A stretch of DNA of 64,000 bases from Pseudodesulfovibrio profundus (GTDB lineage Bacteria > Desulfobacterota > Desulfovibrionia > Desulfovibrionales > Desulfovibrionaceae), in NCBI RefSeq assembly GCF_900217235.1, contig NZ_LT907975.1, positions 1,711,001 through 1,775,000 of the forward strand, given 5' to 3'. The notes beneath the pieces were generated by a model. The model was not told the DNA's origin. It saw only the letters and a list, made by a program, of their open reading frames with translations, and ran no database searches. Of the stretch, positions 1 through 8,960 are shown in pieces; the first letter of the stretch is position 1, and every line of letters starts with the position of its first letter. Made by a program: the position numbers and the translations under genes.

Positions 1-2
1 TC

Positions 3-2402
3 TACGAGCACACCCAGCAGTCGCTCTTCCCGGATACCACCTACGGCATCGACTCCGGTGGTGATCCGTCCGTCATCCCGGACCTGACTTTTGACCAGTT
101 CATGGCCTTCCATCGCGACCACTATCATCCGTCCAATGCCTACGCGTATTTCTACGGTGACGACGACCCGGAAAAGCGTCTGGAAATTCTCGACAAGGTC
201 TTTTCCGAATACGAGAAGATCGACGTGGCCAAGAGCCAGGTACCGCTCCAGGAGCGATTCACCGAAGCACGTCAGGTGCGCAAGGGCTACCCGGCCTCCG
301 AGCGACTGGCCAAAGGCATGTTCACGGTCAACTGGCTGCTGGCTGAAACCAGCGACGCCAACCTGAACCTCGCCCTGCACGTTCTGGAGCACATCCTCAT
401 CGGGCTGCCTTCCTCGCCGCTGAAAAAGGCGCTCACCGACTCCGGTCTGGGTGATGATCTGGCCGGTGTGGGCCTGGAAGCCGACATGCGCCAGATGTTC
501 TTTTCGGTGGGGCTCAAGGGCATACACCCCTCCAACGCCATCAAAGCCGAATCTGTCATTTTCCACACCATCAAGGAGTTGGTGGACAACGGTATCGACG
601 CCGAAGACATCGAAGCGGCCATCAACTCGGTTGAGTTTGGACTGCGCGAGAACAACACCGGCTCCTACCCCCGTGGTCTATCCCTGATGTTCCAGGCCCT
701 GTCCACATGGCTTTACGATGACACCGATGTCGAAGGCGATCCGCTGGCCCTGCTGCCTTTCGAGGAACCGCTCAACAACATCAAGGGCTGGGTTGCCAAC
801 GGCGACAAGATTTTCGAGGAACTCCTTGCCCGGTTGTTCCTGCACAATCCCCACCGGACCACTGTCCTGCTGGAGCCGGACCACAAGATGTCCATGAACC
901 TCGCCAAGCGGGAGGCGTCCCGACTGAAAAAGGTCAAGGATTCCCTCAACGACGACCAGCTCCAGAAGATCATGGACGATGCCAAGCGCCTTGCCGAACA
1001 GCAGGCCGCGCCTGACGCGCCCGAAGCCCTGGCCTCGATCCCGCGTCTGGCCGTTGAAGACCTGCCGCGTGAGAACCGGATCATCCCGACCGAGAAGCGT
1101 GAGGTTGGCGGAGCGCCCCTGCTCTACCACGACCTTGCCACCAACGGCATTGCTTACGTGGACCTCGGATTCGACCTGTCCGTTCTTCCCGACGAGCTGT
1201 TGCCCTACGCTGGCGTATTCGGTCGCGCCCTGACAGAATCCGGCACAGACAAACACGATTTCGTGGGCCTTTCCCAGTGGATCGCCCGGACCTCCGGCGG
1301 CATCTGGGCGCAGCCCTACGCCGCACCGGTGCGCGACTCGAAAGAGGCCGCCTCCCGGTTGTTCGTACGTGCCAAGGCCACAGGCGAGAAGATCGCAGAG
1401 ACCAGCGCTATCATCACCGAAATCCTGACCTCGGCCAAACTCGACAACAAGGAGCGGTTCGGCCGCATCGTTGCCGAGTCCCGCGCCCGCGCCGAGCAGC
1501 GGCTCGTACCGGCCGGCCATCAGGTGGTTGCCACCCGTCTACGCGCCAGAACGCACCGCGGTCACGCCATGGAAGAGATCATGTCCGGGCTGACCAACCT
1601 CGAATTCCTGCGCAACCTTGAGCAGCGCATCGAAGACGATTTCCGCGGTGTCGCCAAGGATTTGGAGCGTATCCGCACCCTGCTCATCTCCTCCAACCGC
1701 GTGATCTGCAACGCCACCATGGACGAGGAACTCTTCGCTCAGGTGGAGCCGGAAATCGCCTCCATCATCTCGGCGCTCCCGCAAACCGATGCAGAGACCG
1801 CAACCTACAATGCCCTGGACCTGCCCCGACGGGAAGGCCTCGGCATTCCGGCTCAGGTCAACTACGTTGGCAAGGGCGTGGGACTGGCGCAGCACGGCGT
1901 CACCCTCAACGGTTCGGCACAGGTGATCAACAAGCTGATCCGCACCGGCTACCTGTGGGAAAAAGTCCGTGTGCAGGGCGGCGCCTACGGTGCATTCTGC
2001 ATCGTGGACCGCATGGCAAACGGCCTGTCCATGGTCTCCTACCGTGACCCCAATCTGGCAGCCACGGTCAAGGCGTTCGACGCCACCGCCGACTATCTGG
2101 AAAAGGTCGATATCAACAAGGATGAACTGGAGAAGTCGATCATCGGTGCCATCGGCGAAATCGACACCTACCAGTTGCCCGACGCCAAGGGATTCACCGC
2201 ACTGGTTCGCCACCTGACCAATCAGGACGATGACTTCCTGCAAACATTGCGAGAAGAAGCGCTGGCAACCACGGAAGCCGACTTCCGCGCATTTGCCGAT
2301 GTGATCCGCGTCAACACCGAGCATGGAGACATCTGCGTGCTCGGCGATGAGGCCGCCATGGAAAACGCGGACATGGACCTTGAAATCAAACAGGTCCTGT
2401 AA
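3..2402 (+). CDS. PreP-like M16C metallopeptidase, 3' part
   Basis: The reading frame is open from the window edge, so the N-terminus is missing; about 800 codons remain of a family that is usually about 970 residues. The visible start reads YGIDSGGDPSVIPDLTFDQF, then a HPSNAY...FYGDDDP segment, which is typical of the presequence protease / insulinase M16C family just after the first catalytic domain. The zinc-binding HxxEH motif would lie upstream of the window and cannot be checked. The C-terminal half holds the second pair of M16 domains (for example LWEKVRVQGGAYGAFC). Family members degrade peptides inside a closed chamber. It converges with the M24 peptidase gene over a shared terminator. 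Confidence 0.9.
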   Translation, partial: YEHTQQSLFPDTTYGIDSGGDPSVIPDLTFDQFMAFHRDHYHPSNAYAYFYGDDDPEKRLEILDKVFSEYEKIDVAKSQVPLQERFTEARQVRKGYPASERLAKGMFTVNWLLAETSDANLNLALHVLEHILIGLPSSPLKKALTDSGLGDDLAGVGLEADMRQMFFSVGLKGIHPSNAIKAESVIFHTIKELVDNGIDAEDIEAAINSVEFGLRENNTGSYPRGLSLMFQALSTWLYDDTDVEGDPLALLPFEEPLNNIKGWVANGDKIFEELLARLFLHNPHRTTVLLEPDHKMSMNLAKREASRLKKVKDSLNDDQLQKIMDDAKRLAEQQAAPDAPEALASIPRLAVEDLPRENRIIPTEKREVGGAPLLYHDLATNGIAYVDLGFDLSVLPDELLPYAGVFGRALTESGTDKHDFVGLSQWIARTSGGIWAQPYAAPVRDSKEAASRLFVRAKATGEKIAETSAIITEILTSAKLDNKERFGRIVAESRARAEQRLVPAGHQVVATRLRARTHRGHAMEEIMSGLTNLEFLRNLEQRIEDDFRGVAKDLERIRTLLISSNRVICNATMDEELFAQVEPEIASIISALPQTDAETATYNALDLPRREGLGIPAQVNYVGKGVGLAQHGVTLNGSAQVINKLIRTGYLWEKVRVQGGAYGAFCIVDRMANGLSMVSYRDPNLAATVKAFDATADYLEKVDINKDELEKSIIGAIGEIDTYQLPDAKGFTALVRHLTNQDDDFLQTLREEALATTEADFRAFADVIRVNTEHGDICVLGDEAAMENADMDLEIKQVL

Positions 2403-2423
2403 ACAACGCACTTACACAAATAA

Positions 2424-2455
2424 AAAAGCCCTTCGGCACATGCCGAAGGGCTTTT
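2424..2455. terminator. bidirectional rho-independent terminator
   Basis: A 15-bp perfect stem (2424-2438 with 2441-2455) and a 2-base loop have A-runs on the left and T-runs on the right. It can end both the M16C gene (+) and the M24 peptidase gene (-). Confidence 0.9.
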
Positions 2456-2475
2456 ATCATTTCATATGCCAACGA

Positions 2476-3546
2476 CTACATGATGCGGCAGCCGTCTTCG
2501 GTGACTAGCACCTGGTACTCCCAGCGGATACCGCCCCATTTGGGATCATAGAGGCCCGGCTCCACGGTGACGACCATACCGGCCTTGAGTTCGCCCTTGG
2601 CAGCCTTGCTCAGGCTCGGCGGCTCGTGGGTCTCCAGTCCGATACCGTGCCCCAGTCCATGGGTGAACAGCTTTTCCACGCCCGCCTGCTCGAATACTGA
2701 GTAGGCAACCTGATACGCTTCAAAGTATGTCAGGCCTGGGCGGATGACATCGATGGCGGCCTGCTGGGAGGCCTGCACCAGATCCATGGTCTCCTTGAAA
2801 CGATCGGACGGTGTATCGCCCACCCAGAAGGTCCGGGTCTGGTCGGAACTGTAATCCTCCAAACGGCAACCGGTATCGATCAGCACCATGTCGTTTTCGC
2901 GAACCACGGTCTCGCCCGGAATGGCATGCGGCAGTGCGGCATTGGGACCAACACCGACGATGGTGGAAAACGCCAGCTCCTCAGCTCCGTTTTCACGGAA
3001 GAATTTCTCCACTTCCCAGGCGACCTGCTCTTCAGTCTTGCCCGGAACCAGTTGCCCTTCGATGTACTTGAACAGCTTGTGGTTCAGCTCGATGGATGCA
3101 TCCATGCGGCGAATTTCATCCTCATCCTTGATGATCCGCAGCTCTTCCACCAGATTATCGACAGCAGTGAGCGTGAACAGCTCGTTGAGCTTTTCGTAGT
3201 CGAACAGATGCATGGCCTTCGGCTCAATTGCCAACGCCTTGATGCCGTTGCCCTTCAGGGTTTCCCCGACCAGCGCGTGCTTGTTGGCGGCATAGATGAA
3301 GAGCTTGTCCTCATCCCACACCTGTTTGGCTGCGTCGTAATACCGAGGATCGGTGAACAGGTAGTCGTCGCCGCTTGCCGTGACAACCAGCCAGCCGGAG
3401 GACTCGTTGCACTGCGGATCGTGCAGCTCGAAGCCGCTCAGGTAATAGCGGTTGGCAGCGTGGGAAACGAGCAGGGCAGGGATCTTCTTTTTCGTCAGAA
3501 GCCGCTTGAGATTCTCGCGACGTTTTTCAAATATTGTGGTGTTCAT
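2476..3546 (-). CDS. M24 family Xaa-Pro aminopeptidase
   Basis: The 356-residue protein has a creatinase-type N-terminal domain (about 1-125) and a pita-bread metallopeptidase domain. Metal ligands are visible in order: Asp in LIDTGCRLEDYSSD (two Asp), His in THGLGHGIGLETHEPP, Glu in VEPGLYDP, and Glu in the final IRWEYQVLVTE segment. This is the usual di-metal set of Xaa-Pro aminopeptidases and prolidases, which release N-terminal residues next to proline in the cytoplasm. The ATG has AAGGA upstream. It is monocistronic, with a bidirectional terminator at its 3' end. Aminopeptidase P versus prolidase cannot be separated from sequence alone. Confidence 0.9.
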   Translation of the reverse strand: MNTTIFEKRRENLKRLLTKKKIPALLVSHAANRYYLSGFELHDPQCNESSGWLVVTASGDDYLFTDPRYYDAAKQVWDEDKLFIYAANKHALVGETLKGNGIKALAIEPKAMHLFDYEKLNELFTLTAVDNLVEELRIIKDEDEIRRMDASIELNHKLFKYIEGQLVPGKTEEQVAWEVEKFFRENGAEELAFSTIVGVGPNAALPHAIPGETVVRENDMVLIDTGCRLEDYSSDQTRTFWVGDTPSDRFKETMDLVQASQQAAIDVIRPGLTYFEAYQVAYSVFEQAGVEKLFTHGLGHGIGLETHEPPSLSKAAKGELKAGMVVTVEPGLYDPKWGGIRWEYQVLVTEDGCRIM

Positions 3547-3585
3547 TGTGTTCCTTGTATTTCACCCCGGCATGGGAGTGGCTGT

Positions 3586-3623
3586 AAAAAAACCGGACCC
3601 GCTTTCATCCACGGGTCCGGTTT
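3586..3623 (-). terminator. rho-independent terminator after the UGM-like gene
   Basis: A 12-bp stem (about 3590-3601 with 3612-3623) has a 10-base loop and, read on the minus strand, is followed by a run of seven T. It lies just past the stop of the minus-strand flavoprotein gene. Confidence 0.85.
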
Positions 3624-3662
3624 CTGTATCACTGATCGGCATGGGCCGCCAAGGAGAAGTGT

Positions 3663-5024
3663 CTACTCCCAGGAGTAGGTGGTCTCCGGCGTTCCCTTGA
3701 GCATGCGCTCGACCCACTCCACGCCCTGCATGACCGAGTGGTCCATGTTGGACACCTCGTACTTCCAGCCACCGAAGCGACCGCGGGAGTATATGTCCTT
3801 TTCTTCGAGCCGGGGCTGGATGGTGCGCAGTGCACCGTCGCGCTTGAGAGTGGGCACGGGATAGCCGTAGTCCACGGCGATCTCCCACTTGGTGCAGATG
3901 TCCTTCACGCGGGCAGGATCCATCATGTCGGTATTGACCAGCCCTTCGATGGTCCGATCCATCAGCTCATCCACCTTCTCGGGCTTGTGCTCGGAAAAGG
4001 ACGACTCGCACATGAAGGCAAGCTGCTCGCCGGGGCGGGCCACGTTGTTGGGCGAATAGTTGTGGAAATTGGTCACGCGATAAAACGGCGAATCTGATTC
4101 CGGGTAGTACATCCAGCAGCGGGAGTTACGCTCGGATTCATCCCGAATATCCAGTCCGACACCACCCACGTACACCGAATTGTGCGTCAGGTCGCCAGCG
4201 GCATCGATCAAAGCGGCATCCCGGTTGGAGAGCCACTTACCGGCCAGGATATCCACCGGCGCGGTGTTCAGAAGCACTTCGTACTCAATGGTCAATCCCG
4301 AGTCAGTGGTCACCTTTTTGGCATCTGGATCAATGGCGACCACGGACTGACCGAACTCGGTGCGATCCTTGAGCCGCTCGCCCAGCCGACGGAATATTTC
4401 GCCGGTACCGCCGTACAGGGGGAACTTGAAGGTATTGTTCGGTCCCCAGGCAACGTCATCCTGTTCGAGGATAATGTTCTTGAGCACCTTCTTGAGGTCC
4501 ACCACACTGACCCGCTCGCCGATCCAGTTGAACTGCATCAGCTCGGGCGGCGTTGCCCATACCTTGAAATTGTACGGCTGCATGAAGTGCTTGGCGATTC
4601 CGGCACCGAAGATATGATCGAACCACTCGGCAAAGTTGGTGGGGGTCTCTTCATTTCGATGGCCGGGCAGCAATCCCTTTACGCATTCCCAGCGTGCTTC
4701 GGGCGGCAGGTGGCGAATGTTGTTCTGGAACGGATACGGCACCCAGGTCGAGTTGGACCGAACCCAGGATTCCCGCTGGTGTTCAAGGCGTTCATCGCCC
4801 AGCAGTGAGTCCATAAGGTTGTCGAAGTAATCGTAGTGGGAGAAGACCACGTGCCCGCCGATATCCCAGGTGAATCCGGCATCGTCCTTGAAACTGGTGG
4901 CAAGTCCACCGGCGTAGTTGTTGCGCTCAAGGATGATGAATTCTTCCATGCCCAGCTCACGGAGCCGGTTGGCTGCGCCCAGTCCGGTGGGACCTGCGCC
5001 AATGATCAGATATTTTGTCTTCAT
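3663..5024 (-). CDS. UDP-galactopyranose mutase-like flavoprotein, eukaryotic type
   Basis: The 453-residue protein starts with a Rossmann FAD fold (GAGPTG, residues 9-14) and GGLATS (39-44). It then carries the signature blocks of UDP-galactopyranose mutase in the form known from fungi: GGHVVFSHYDYFD (56-68), WVPYPFQNN (94-102), PYNFKVWATP (150-159), a WIGERV block with Arg171, a SPFYR block with Arg316, and SRGRFGGWKYEVSNMDHS near the C-terminus. In fungal UGM two arginines at these places bind the substrate diphosphate. UGM converts UDP-galactopyranose to UDP-galactofuranose. The gene stands alone, with no galactofuranosyltransferase beside it, so the substrate is an inference. A generic amine oxidoreductase label would also be formally correct. 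Confidence 0.75.
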   Translation of the reverse strand: MKTKYLIIGAGPTGLGAANRLRELGMEEFIILERNNYAGGLATSFKDDAGFTWDIGGHVVFSHYDYFDNLMDSLLGDERLEHQRESWVRSNSTWVPYPFQNNIRHLPPEARWECVKGLLPGHRNEETPTNFAEWFDHIFGAGIAKHFMQPYNFKVWATPPELMQFNWIGERVSVVDLKKVLKNIILEQDDVAWGPNNTFKFPLYGGTGEIFRRLGERLKDRTEFGQSVVAIDPDAKKVTTDSGLTIEYEVLLNTAPVDILAGKWLSNRDAALIDAAGDLTHNSVYVGGVGLDIRDESERNSRCWMYYPESDSPFYRVTNFHNYSPNNVARPGEQLAFMCESSFSEHKPEKVDELMDRTIEGLVNTDMMDPARVKDICTKWEIAVDYGYPVPTLKRDGALRTIQPRLEEKDIYSRGRFGGWKYEVSNMDHSVMQGVEWVERMLKGTPETTYSWE

Positions 5025-5165
5025 GGGGTAATCCTCATGTTGTGTTCAATAGGAAGTTCTTTCCATTCCCCCGGATTTATCAAGTTTGGTGCCAAGTCGC
5101 ATTTTTCCCCTTCACGCAATGGAAGCAAGGCACCGTGTATAACGCCATGAAGCAAGGTAAAAAGC

Positions 5166-5205
5166 AAAGAAAAACGCCCTGCTCGAAAAATCGTGCAGGG
5201 CGTTT
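5166..5205 (-). terminator. rho-independent terminator after the MltD-like gene
   Basis: The stem formed by 5172-5182 and 5195-5205 has a 12-base loop; on the minus strand it runs into TTTTTCTTTGC. It lies 20 bp past the stop of the transglycosylase gene. Confidence 0.85.
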
Positions 5206-5225
5206 GAATTCATTATCGCGTTATC

Positions 5226-6836
5226 CTACTGGACATACACCTTGAGGCGCTGACCGGCATAGATGGTACCGCGGCTGTTCAGCGAGTTCCAGTGGCGCAG
5301 GTCTGAGACCTTGACGCCAAACTTGCGGGCGATGGTCCACAGGTTGTCGCCGCGTCGGACCTTGTACTTGACCAACTGGGTCTTCACCTTGCCAGCCTGC
5401 TTGACAGCCTGCTTGGTGGCCGGAGCCGAGTTGTTGGGGATGTACAATTTCTGACCGACTTTGAGACGGCTGGAACGCAGGCCGTTGGAACGTTTGACGG
5501 TGTTGACCGTTGTTCCGAACTTTTGCGAGATGGACCACAGGGTATCACCGGAGCGAACCACATAATTGCCGCGCTTGGCAGCGATGGCCCGGGTCTTTGA
5601 CGAGCTGGAAGAGGCCACGGCACGGCCGGAACCGCTACCGGGAACCATGACATGCTGGCCGGGGCGCAAGGTGTTGGAACGGGTATTGTTCACCTTTTTC
5701 AGGACCGAAATAGGCACACCGTATCGACGGGAGATACGCCACCAGGAATCACCGGAGCGCACTCTGTAGCGTGTATACCCTGCGTACGGCCTCGAACTGG
5801 GGTCCGAGAGGTAGGCCATCATCTTGTCGGCCTTGGCCACAGGCAGATAGGCTGCTGCCTCCATGTGCGGCGGGCTGACCTGACGTCTGAATGCCGGGTT
5901 GTACTTGTGGAACTCGTCCCAGCTCATGCCACCGGAGCGGGCCAGAGCCAGCAGGTCGGTGCCGCCGGGGAGCTTGACGGGAACCACTTCAACTTCCTTG
6001 TCCCAGGAAACCGGCTCGAAGCCGAGGGTATCCAGGTTCTGGAATATTTTTGAAATAGCGATGAATTTTGGAACATAATGTTTGGTTTCCCGTTTGAGGC
6101 GGACTCTGCGGGAAAGGCGGCGGTTCTTTTCCGACAACTCGAAAAAGTCGTTACAGCCAGCCTGTTTCAGCGCACGGGAGATTTTTCCTGTGCCGGCGTT
6201 GTACGCTGCCAGTGCGAGATACCAGTCACCGAACCGATCGTAGAGATCGCGGAGGTGACGGGCGGCAGCATCAGTGGCTTTGTAGGGGTCACGACGTTCG
6301 TCGATCCACCAGTCGGATTGCAGGCCGTACAGACGACCCGTACCACGCATGAACTGCCACATACCACCGGCTCCGGCCCAGGAATAGGCCCGGACATTAT
6401 ATCCGGACTCGACAAAGGGCAGCAGAACCAGATCCTGCGGCAAACCGTATTGGGTGAAGACCCGACGGACGTATGGAAGGTATGGTTCGGAGCGCTTGAG
6501 CCAGCGCACCAAGGTCTTGCGTGCTTTGTGGTTGAAGTAGTTGAAATAGTTTTCAACATCTTTGGTCTGGTGAAGTTCAAAGTCGAACAACAGCCCGAAA
6601 CGGGAGTTCAGAACCGCCTGTTCCGTTTCGGTCAGATCACCTTCAACATCCGGTGCTGCCTCAACCTCGGGTTCCAGCGGATCCGCATCCACCGGCACCT
6701 CGCTGACGGCCTCCTCTGGTTCGGGGGCCGGTGCGGCCACCTCCACCTCGGGCGCCTTCTTGGGAGCACAACCATAGCCCACGCCTGCGATCAGGAGGGC
6801 AATCAAAAGTAACCGTATCAATTTGGAAATCTGCAA
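5226..6836 (-). CDS. mltD: MltD-like lytic murein transglycosylase lipoprotein with three LysM repeats
   Basis: I place the start at a TTG (6836) because GGAGG sits five bases upstream and the product then begins with a clean lipoprotein signal (MQISKLIRLLLIALLIAGVG) ending at Cys23. The in-frame ATG further upstream has no ribosome site and would put a charged tail before the signal. After an acidic, proline-rich linker (30-70) comes a GH23-type goose-lysozyme fold with catalytic Glu143 in FVESGYN and the AYNAG motif. Three LysM peptidoglycan-binding repeats follow, each beginning Y(R/V/K)VR(S/R)GD. The enzyme should cleave murein glycan strands from the outer membrane or periplasm. Monocistronic. 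Confidence 0.9.
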   Translation of the reverse strand: MQISKLIRLLLIALLIAGVGYGCAPKKAPEVEVAAPAPEPEEAVSEVPVDADPLEPEVEAAPDVEGDLTETEQAVLNSRFGLLFDFELHQTKDVENYFNYFNHKARKTLVRWLKRSEPYLPYVRRVFTQYGLPQDLVLLPFVESGYNVRAYSWAGAGGMWQFMRGTGRLYGLQSDWWIDERRDPYKATDAAARHLRDLYDRFGDWYLALAAYNAGTGKISRALKQAGCNDFFELSEKNRRLSRRVRLKRETKHYVPKFIAISKIFQNLDTLGFEPVSWDKEVEVVPVKLPGGTDLLALARSGGMSWDEFHKYNPAFRRQVSPPHMEAAAYLPVAKADKMMAYLSDPSSRPYAGYTRYRVRSGDSWWRISRRYGVPISVLKKVNNTRSNTLRPGQHVMVPGSGSGRAVASSSSSKTRAIAAKRGNYVVRSGDTLWSISQKFGTTVNTVKRSNGLRSSRLKVGQKLYIPNNSAPATKQAVKQAGKVKTQLVKYKVRRGDNLWTIARKFGVKVSDLRHWNSLNSRGTIYAGQRLKVYVQ

Positions 6837-7043
6837 ATTTTCCTCCGGCTTCCTGCATTCCATTATCAAATTTATTGGAACAATGGAAGTCTAGAAAAAG
6901 TCTTAACTACATGAGAATGCTTTATACATCTGCTATCCCACCTTGCTAGGGTTTGCAATAGCGCGGTAAAACCACTACAGATTCGCGGTAACGAACGCAA
7001 GCTTGTGCAATGGATAGTTGCACGCCCCCTAAAGGATAATCAT

Positions 7044-7805
7044 ATGCAAAAGAACGGCCCTGGCAAAAAAGACGGTAAAATCTACGTAGTTGGCAACAAG
7101 CCAGTCAAAGAATTGATGATGGACGATCCATCAAGGGTGGATTTCGTCGCCTTCCGAAAAGGGCGCAGTGACAAGGCGATGGAAGAAATTCTCGCCTTGT
7201 GCAAAGAAAAAAATGTTCCTTTCAAGTCGGTTTCGGCCAAGGATCTGGATTTCATGTACCGCGGCAACCATCAGGGAGTGGCCGCTCGATGTGCTGCCCT
7301 TTCCTACACGCCGCTGACTGAACTCCTCGAAAACGCAGAGGAGGCCCCGCTGCCTCTCGTCGTTGTTCTCGATCAGGTACAGGATACCGGCAACGTCGGC
7401 GTGCTTGCCCGTACGCTCTACGCACTTGGCGGTGCCGGTCTGGTTGTCTGCCAGCACCACGGTGCCTATCTCGGCGCCGGGGCCATGCGCTCCAGTGCCG
7501 GTGCATTGAACAAGCTGCCGGTTTCCAAGGTCGGCAACCTGGCAAACGCCATGAAGGATTTCGTGAACTACGACTTCACCGTGTACTGCGCCCGGATGAC
7601 ATCGGACTCTCAGAATATTTACACCGCAGAGCTGGATACCCCGGCCGTGCTGGTCCTCGGCAACGAGGAAAAGGGCATCCGCCCGGGCGTGGCCAAGTAC
7701 GGACACCACAGTCTGCACATCCCGTTCATGCGCGAGTTCGACTCACTGAACGTGGCTCAGGCTGGTGCTGTTCTCGTATCCGAATTCGCCCGCAGGCTTG
7801 GATAG
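7044..7805 (+). CDS. SpoU/TrmH family RNA 2'-O-methyltransferase
   Basis: The 253-residue protein has an N-terminal substrate-binding segment (about 1-90) and a C-terminal SPOUT knot domain. Visible family motifs are VVVLDQVQDTGNVGVLARTL (motif 1), LVLGNEEKGI (motif 2) and LHIPFMREFDSLNVAQAGAV (motif 3), all near-canonical for RlmB/TrmH-type ribose methylation using S-adenosylmethionine. The ATG at 7044 has AAAGGA seven bases upstream, better than the in-frame ATG at 7005. The exact rRNA or tRNA target cannot be told from sequence. selD follows 99 bp later in the same direction. Confidence 0.88.
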   Translation: MQKNGPGKKDGKIYVVGNKPVKELMMDDPSRVDFVAFRKGRSDKAMEEILALCKEKNVPFKSVSAKDLDFMYRGNHQGVAARCAALSYTPLTELLENAEEAPLPLVVVLDQVQDTGNVGVLARTLYALGGAGLVVCQHHGAYLGAGAMRSSAGALNKLPVSKVGNLANAMKDFVNYDFTVYCARMTSDSQNIYTAELDTPAVLVLGNEEKGIRPGVAKYGHHSLHIPFMREFDSLNVAQAGAVLVSEFARRLG

Positions 7806-7904
7806 AAGACGACATATTACTATAGTAATACAATATAGCCCGACGCACCAAACGCCTTTGCTTTCCATGCGCACTTTGCTACGAAACCCGAAGAAGGAGA
7901 CACC

Positions 7905-8954
7905 ATGACCAAGCTGAAGCTGGTATCCACGGTCAAAGCGGCTGGTTGAGCCGCCAAGATCGCTCCGGGGGACCTGGAGCAGGCATTATCGGGGCTGGGC
8001 GCCCACAGTGACGACCGCGTGTTGGCCGGAGGTCCCGGCGACAACGAGGATGCTGTGGTGTTGTCTTTTCCCGACGGCAAGGCATTGGTTCAGACCGTGG
8101 ATTTCTTCACGCCCGTGGTCAATGATCCGTACCGTTTCGGGCGCATCGCCGCAGCTAATGCCCTCTCGGATGTGTACGCCATGGGCGGTACGCCGTGGTC
8201 GACAATGAACATTGTCTGCTTCCCCATGAAACAGCTTCCCGGCTCGATTCTGACCGAAGTACTCCGTGGCGGTATGGATGCAGTCATTGAAGCCGGAGCC
8301 GTTCCGTCCGGCGGTCACAGCGTCGAAGACGACGAACTCAAATACGGCTTGGCTGTGACCGGACTGGTCGACCCGGATGGATTTGCCTCCAACAGAGGCG
8401 TACGTCCCGGTGACCAGTTGCTGCTCACCAAGCCCATCGGCACCGGTGTCATAGCCACAGCGGTGAAAGGGGAAATGCCCGATGCCGACGCCATGGAGGA
8501 TATTCTCTTTGAAGTATGCGGGCGATTGAACAAGGCGGGTGGTGAAGTCATCAGGGATTTGAAACTCATCGGCGCCACGGACATCACCGGTTTCGGTCTG
8601 GGTGGTCACCTCATCGAACTGGCAGATGCCAGCAATGTGACGGTGGAAATTCGCATGCAGGATGTTCCACTCATTCCCGGTGCGCTGGAGATGGTTTCCA
8701 TGGGCATGCTCCCGGCAGGCTCGGTCTGCAACCGCAATCACTATCTGCCGCGCACCACCGTGGCCGACGCTGCTGATGAATTCCTGCGCGATCTGGTCTT
8801 TGACGCCCAGACTTCGGGCGGCCTGATTCTGGCCGTGCCACCGGACAAGCTGGAGGCAGCCATAAATCAGCTCGAAGCGGCAGGCGACATGGCCGCACAT
8901 ATCGGCTCGGCACGCGCACGCAAAGACGGTGAAACGCCGCTCTATCTCATATAG
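7905..8954 (+). CDS. selD: selenide, water dikinase containing selenocysteine (read through UGA)
   Basis: The ATG at 7905 has AAGGAG upstream. Codon 15 is TGA (7947-7949), and the frame continues without a break to TAG at 8952, giving 349 residues. The local sequence is VKAAG-Sec-AAKI, matching the SelD active site in which Cys or Sec is followed two residues later by the essential Lys. SelD makes selenophosphate from selenide and ATP for Sec-tRNA synthesis. Domain blocks agree: a glycine-rich PGDNEDAVV segment, QTVDFFTPVVNDPYRFGRIA, GGTPWSTMN, and TDITGFGLGGHL. Starting only at the ATG after the TGA (8019) would lose the active site. selA, selB and selC are not in the window. Confidence 0.93.
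7947..7980 (+). promoter_or_regulatory. UGA selenocysteine codon and candidate bacterial SECIS hairpin
   Basis: The TGA at 7947-7949 is followed after 12 bases by GCTCC (7962-7966) pairing with GGAGC (7976-7980), with a G-rich loop GGGGGACCT. Bacterial SECIS elements sit in the coding sequence right after UGA with a small apical loop containing G residues that SelB reads; position and size fit. The fold was judged by eye. Confidence 0.65.
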
Positions 8955-8960
8955 TTCGGA

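Noticed and set aside
678-1520. Long minus-strand frame inside the M16C gene
   Set aside because: It is the high-GC antisense shadow of a clearly coding frame, with low-complexity Gly/Val/Arg composition.
7905-8018. Apparent premature stop (TGA) making selD a pseudogene
   Set aside because: The TGA falls at the catalytic Cys/Sec position with correct flanking residues, and a hairpin follows; read-through as selenocysteine explains it better.
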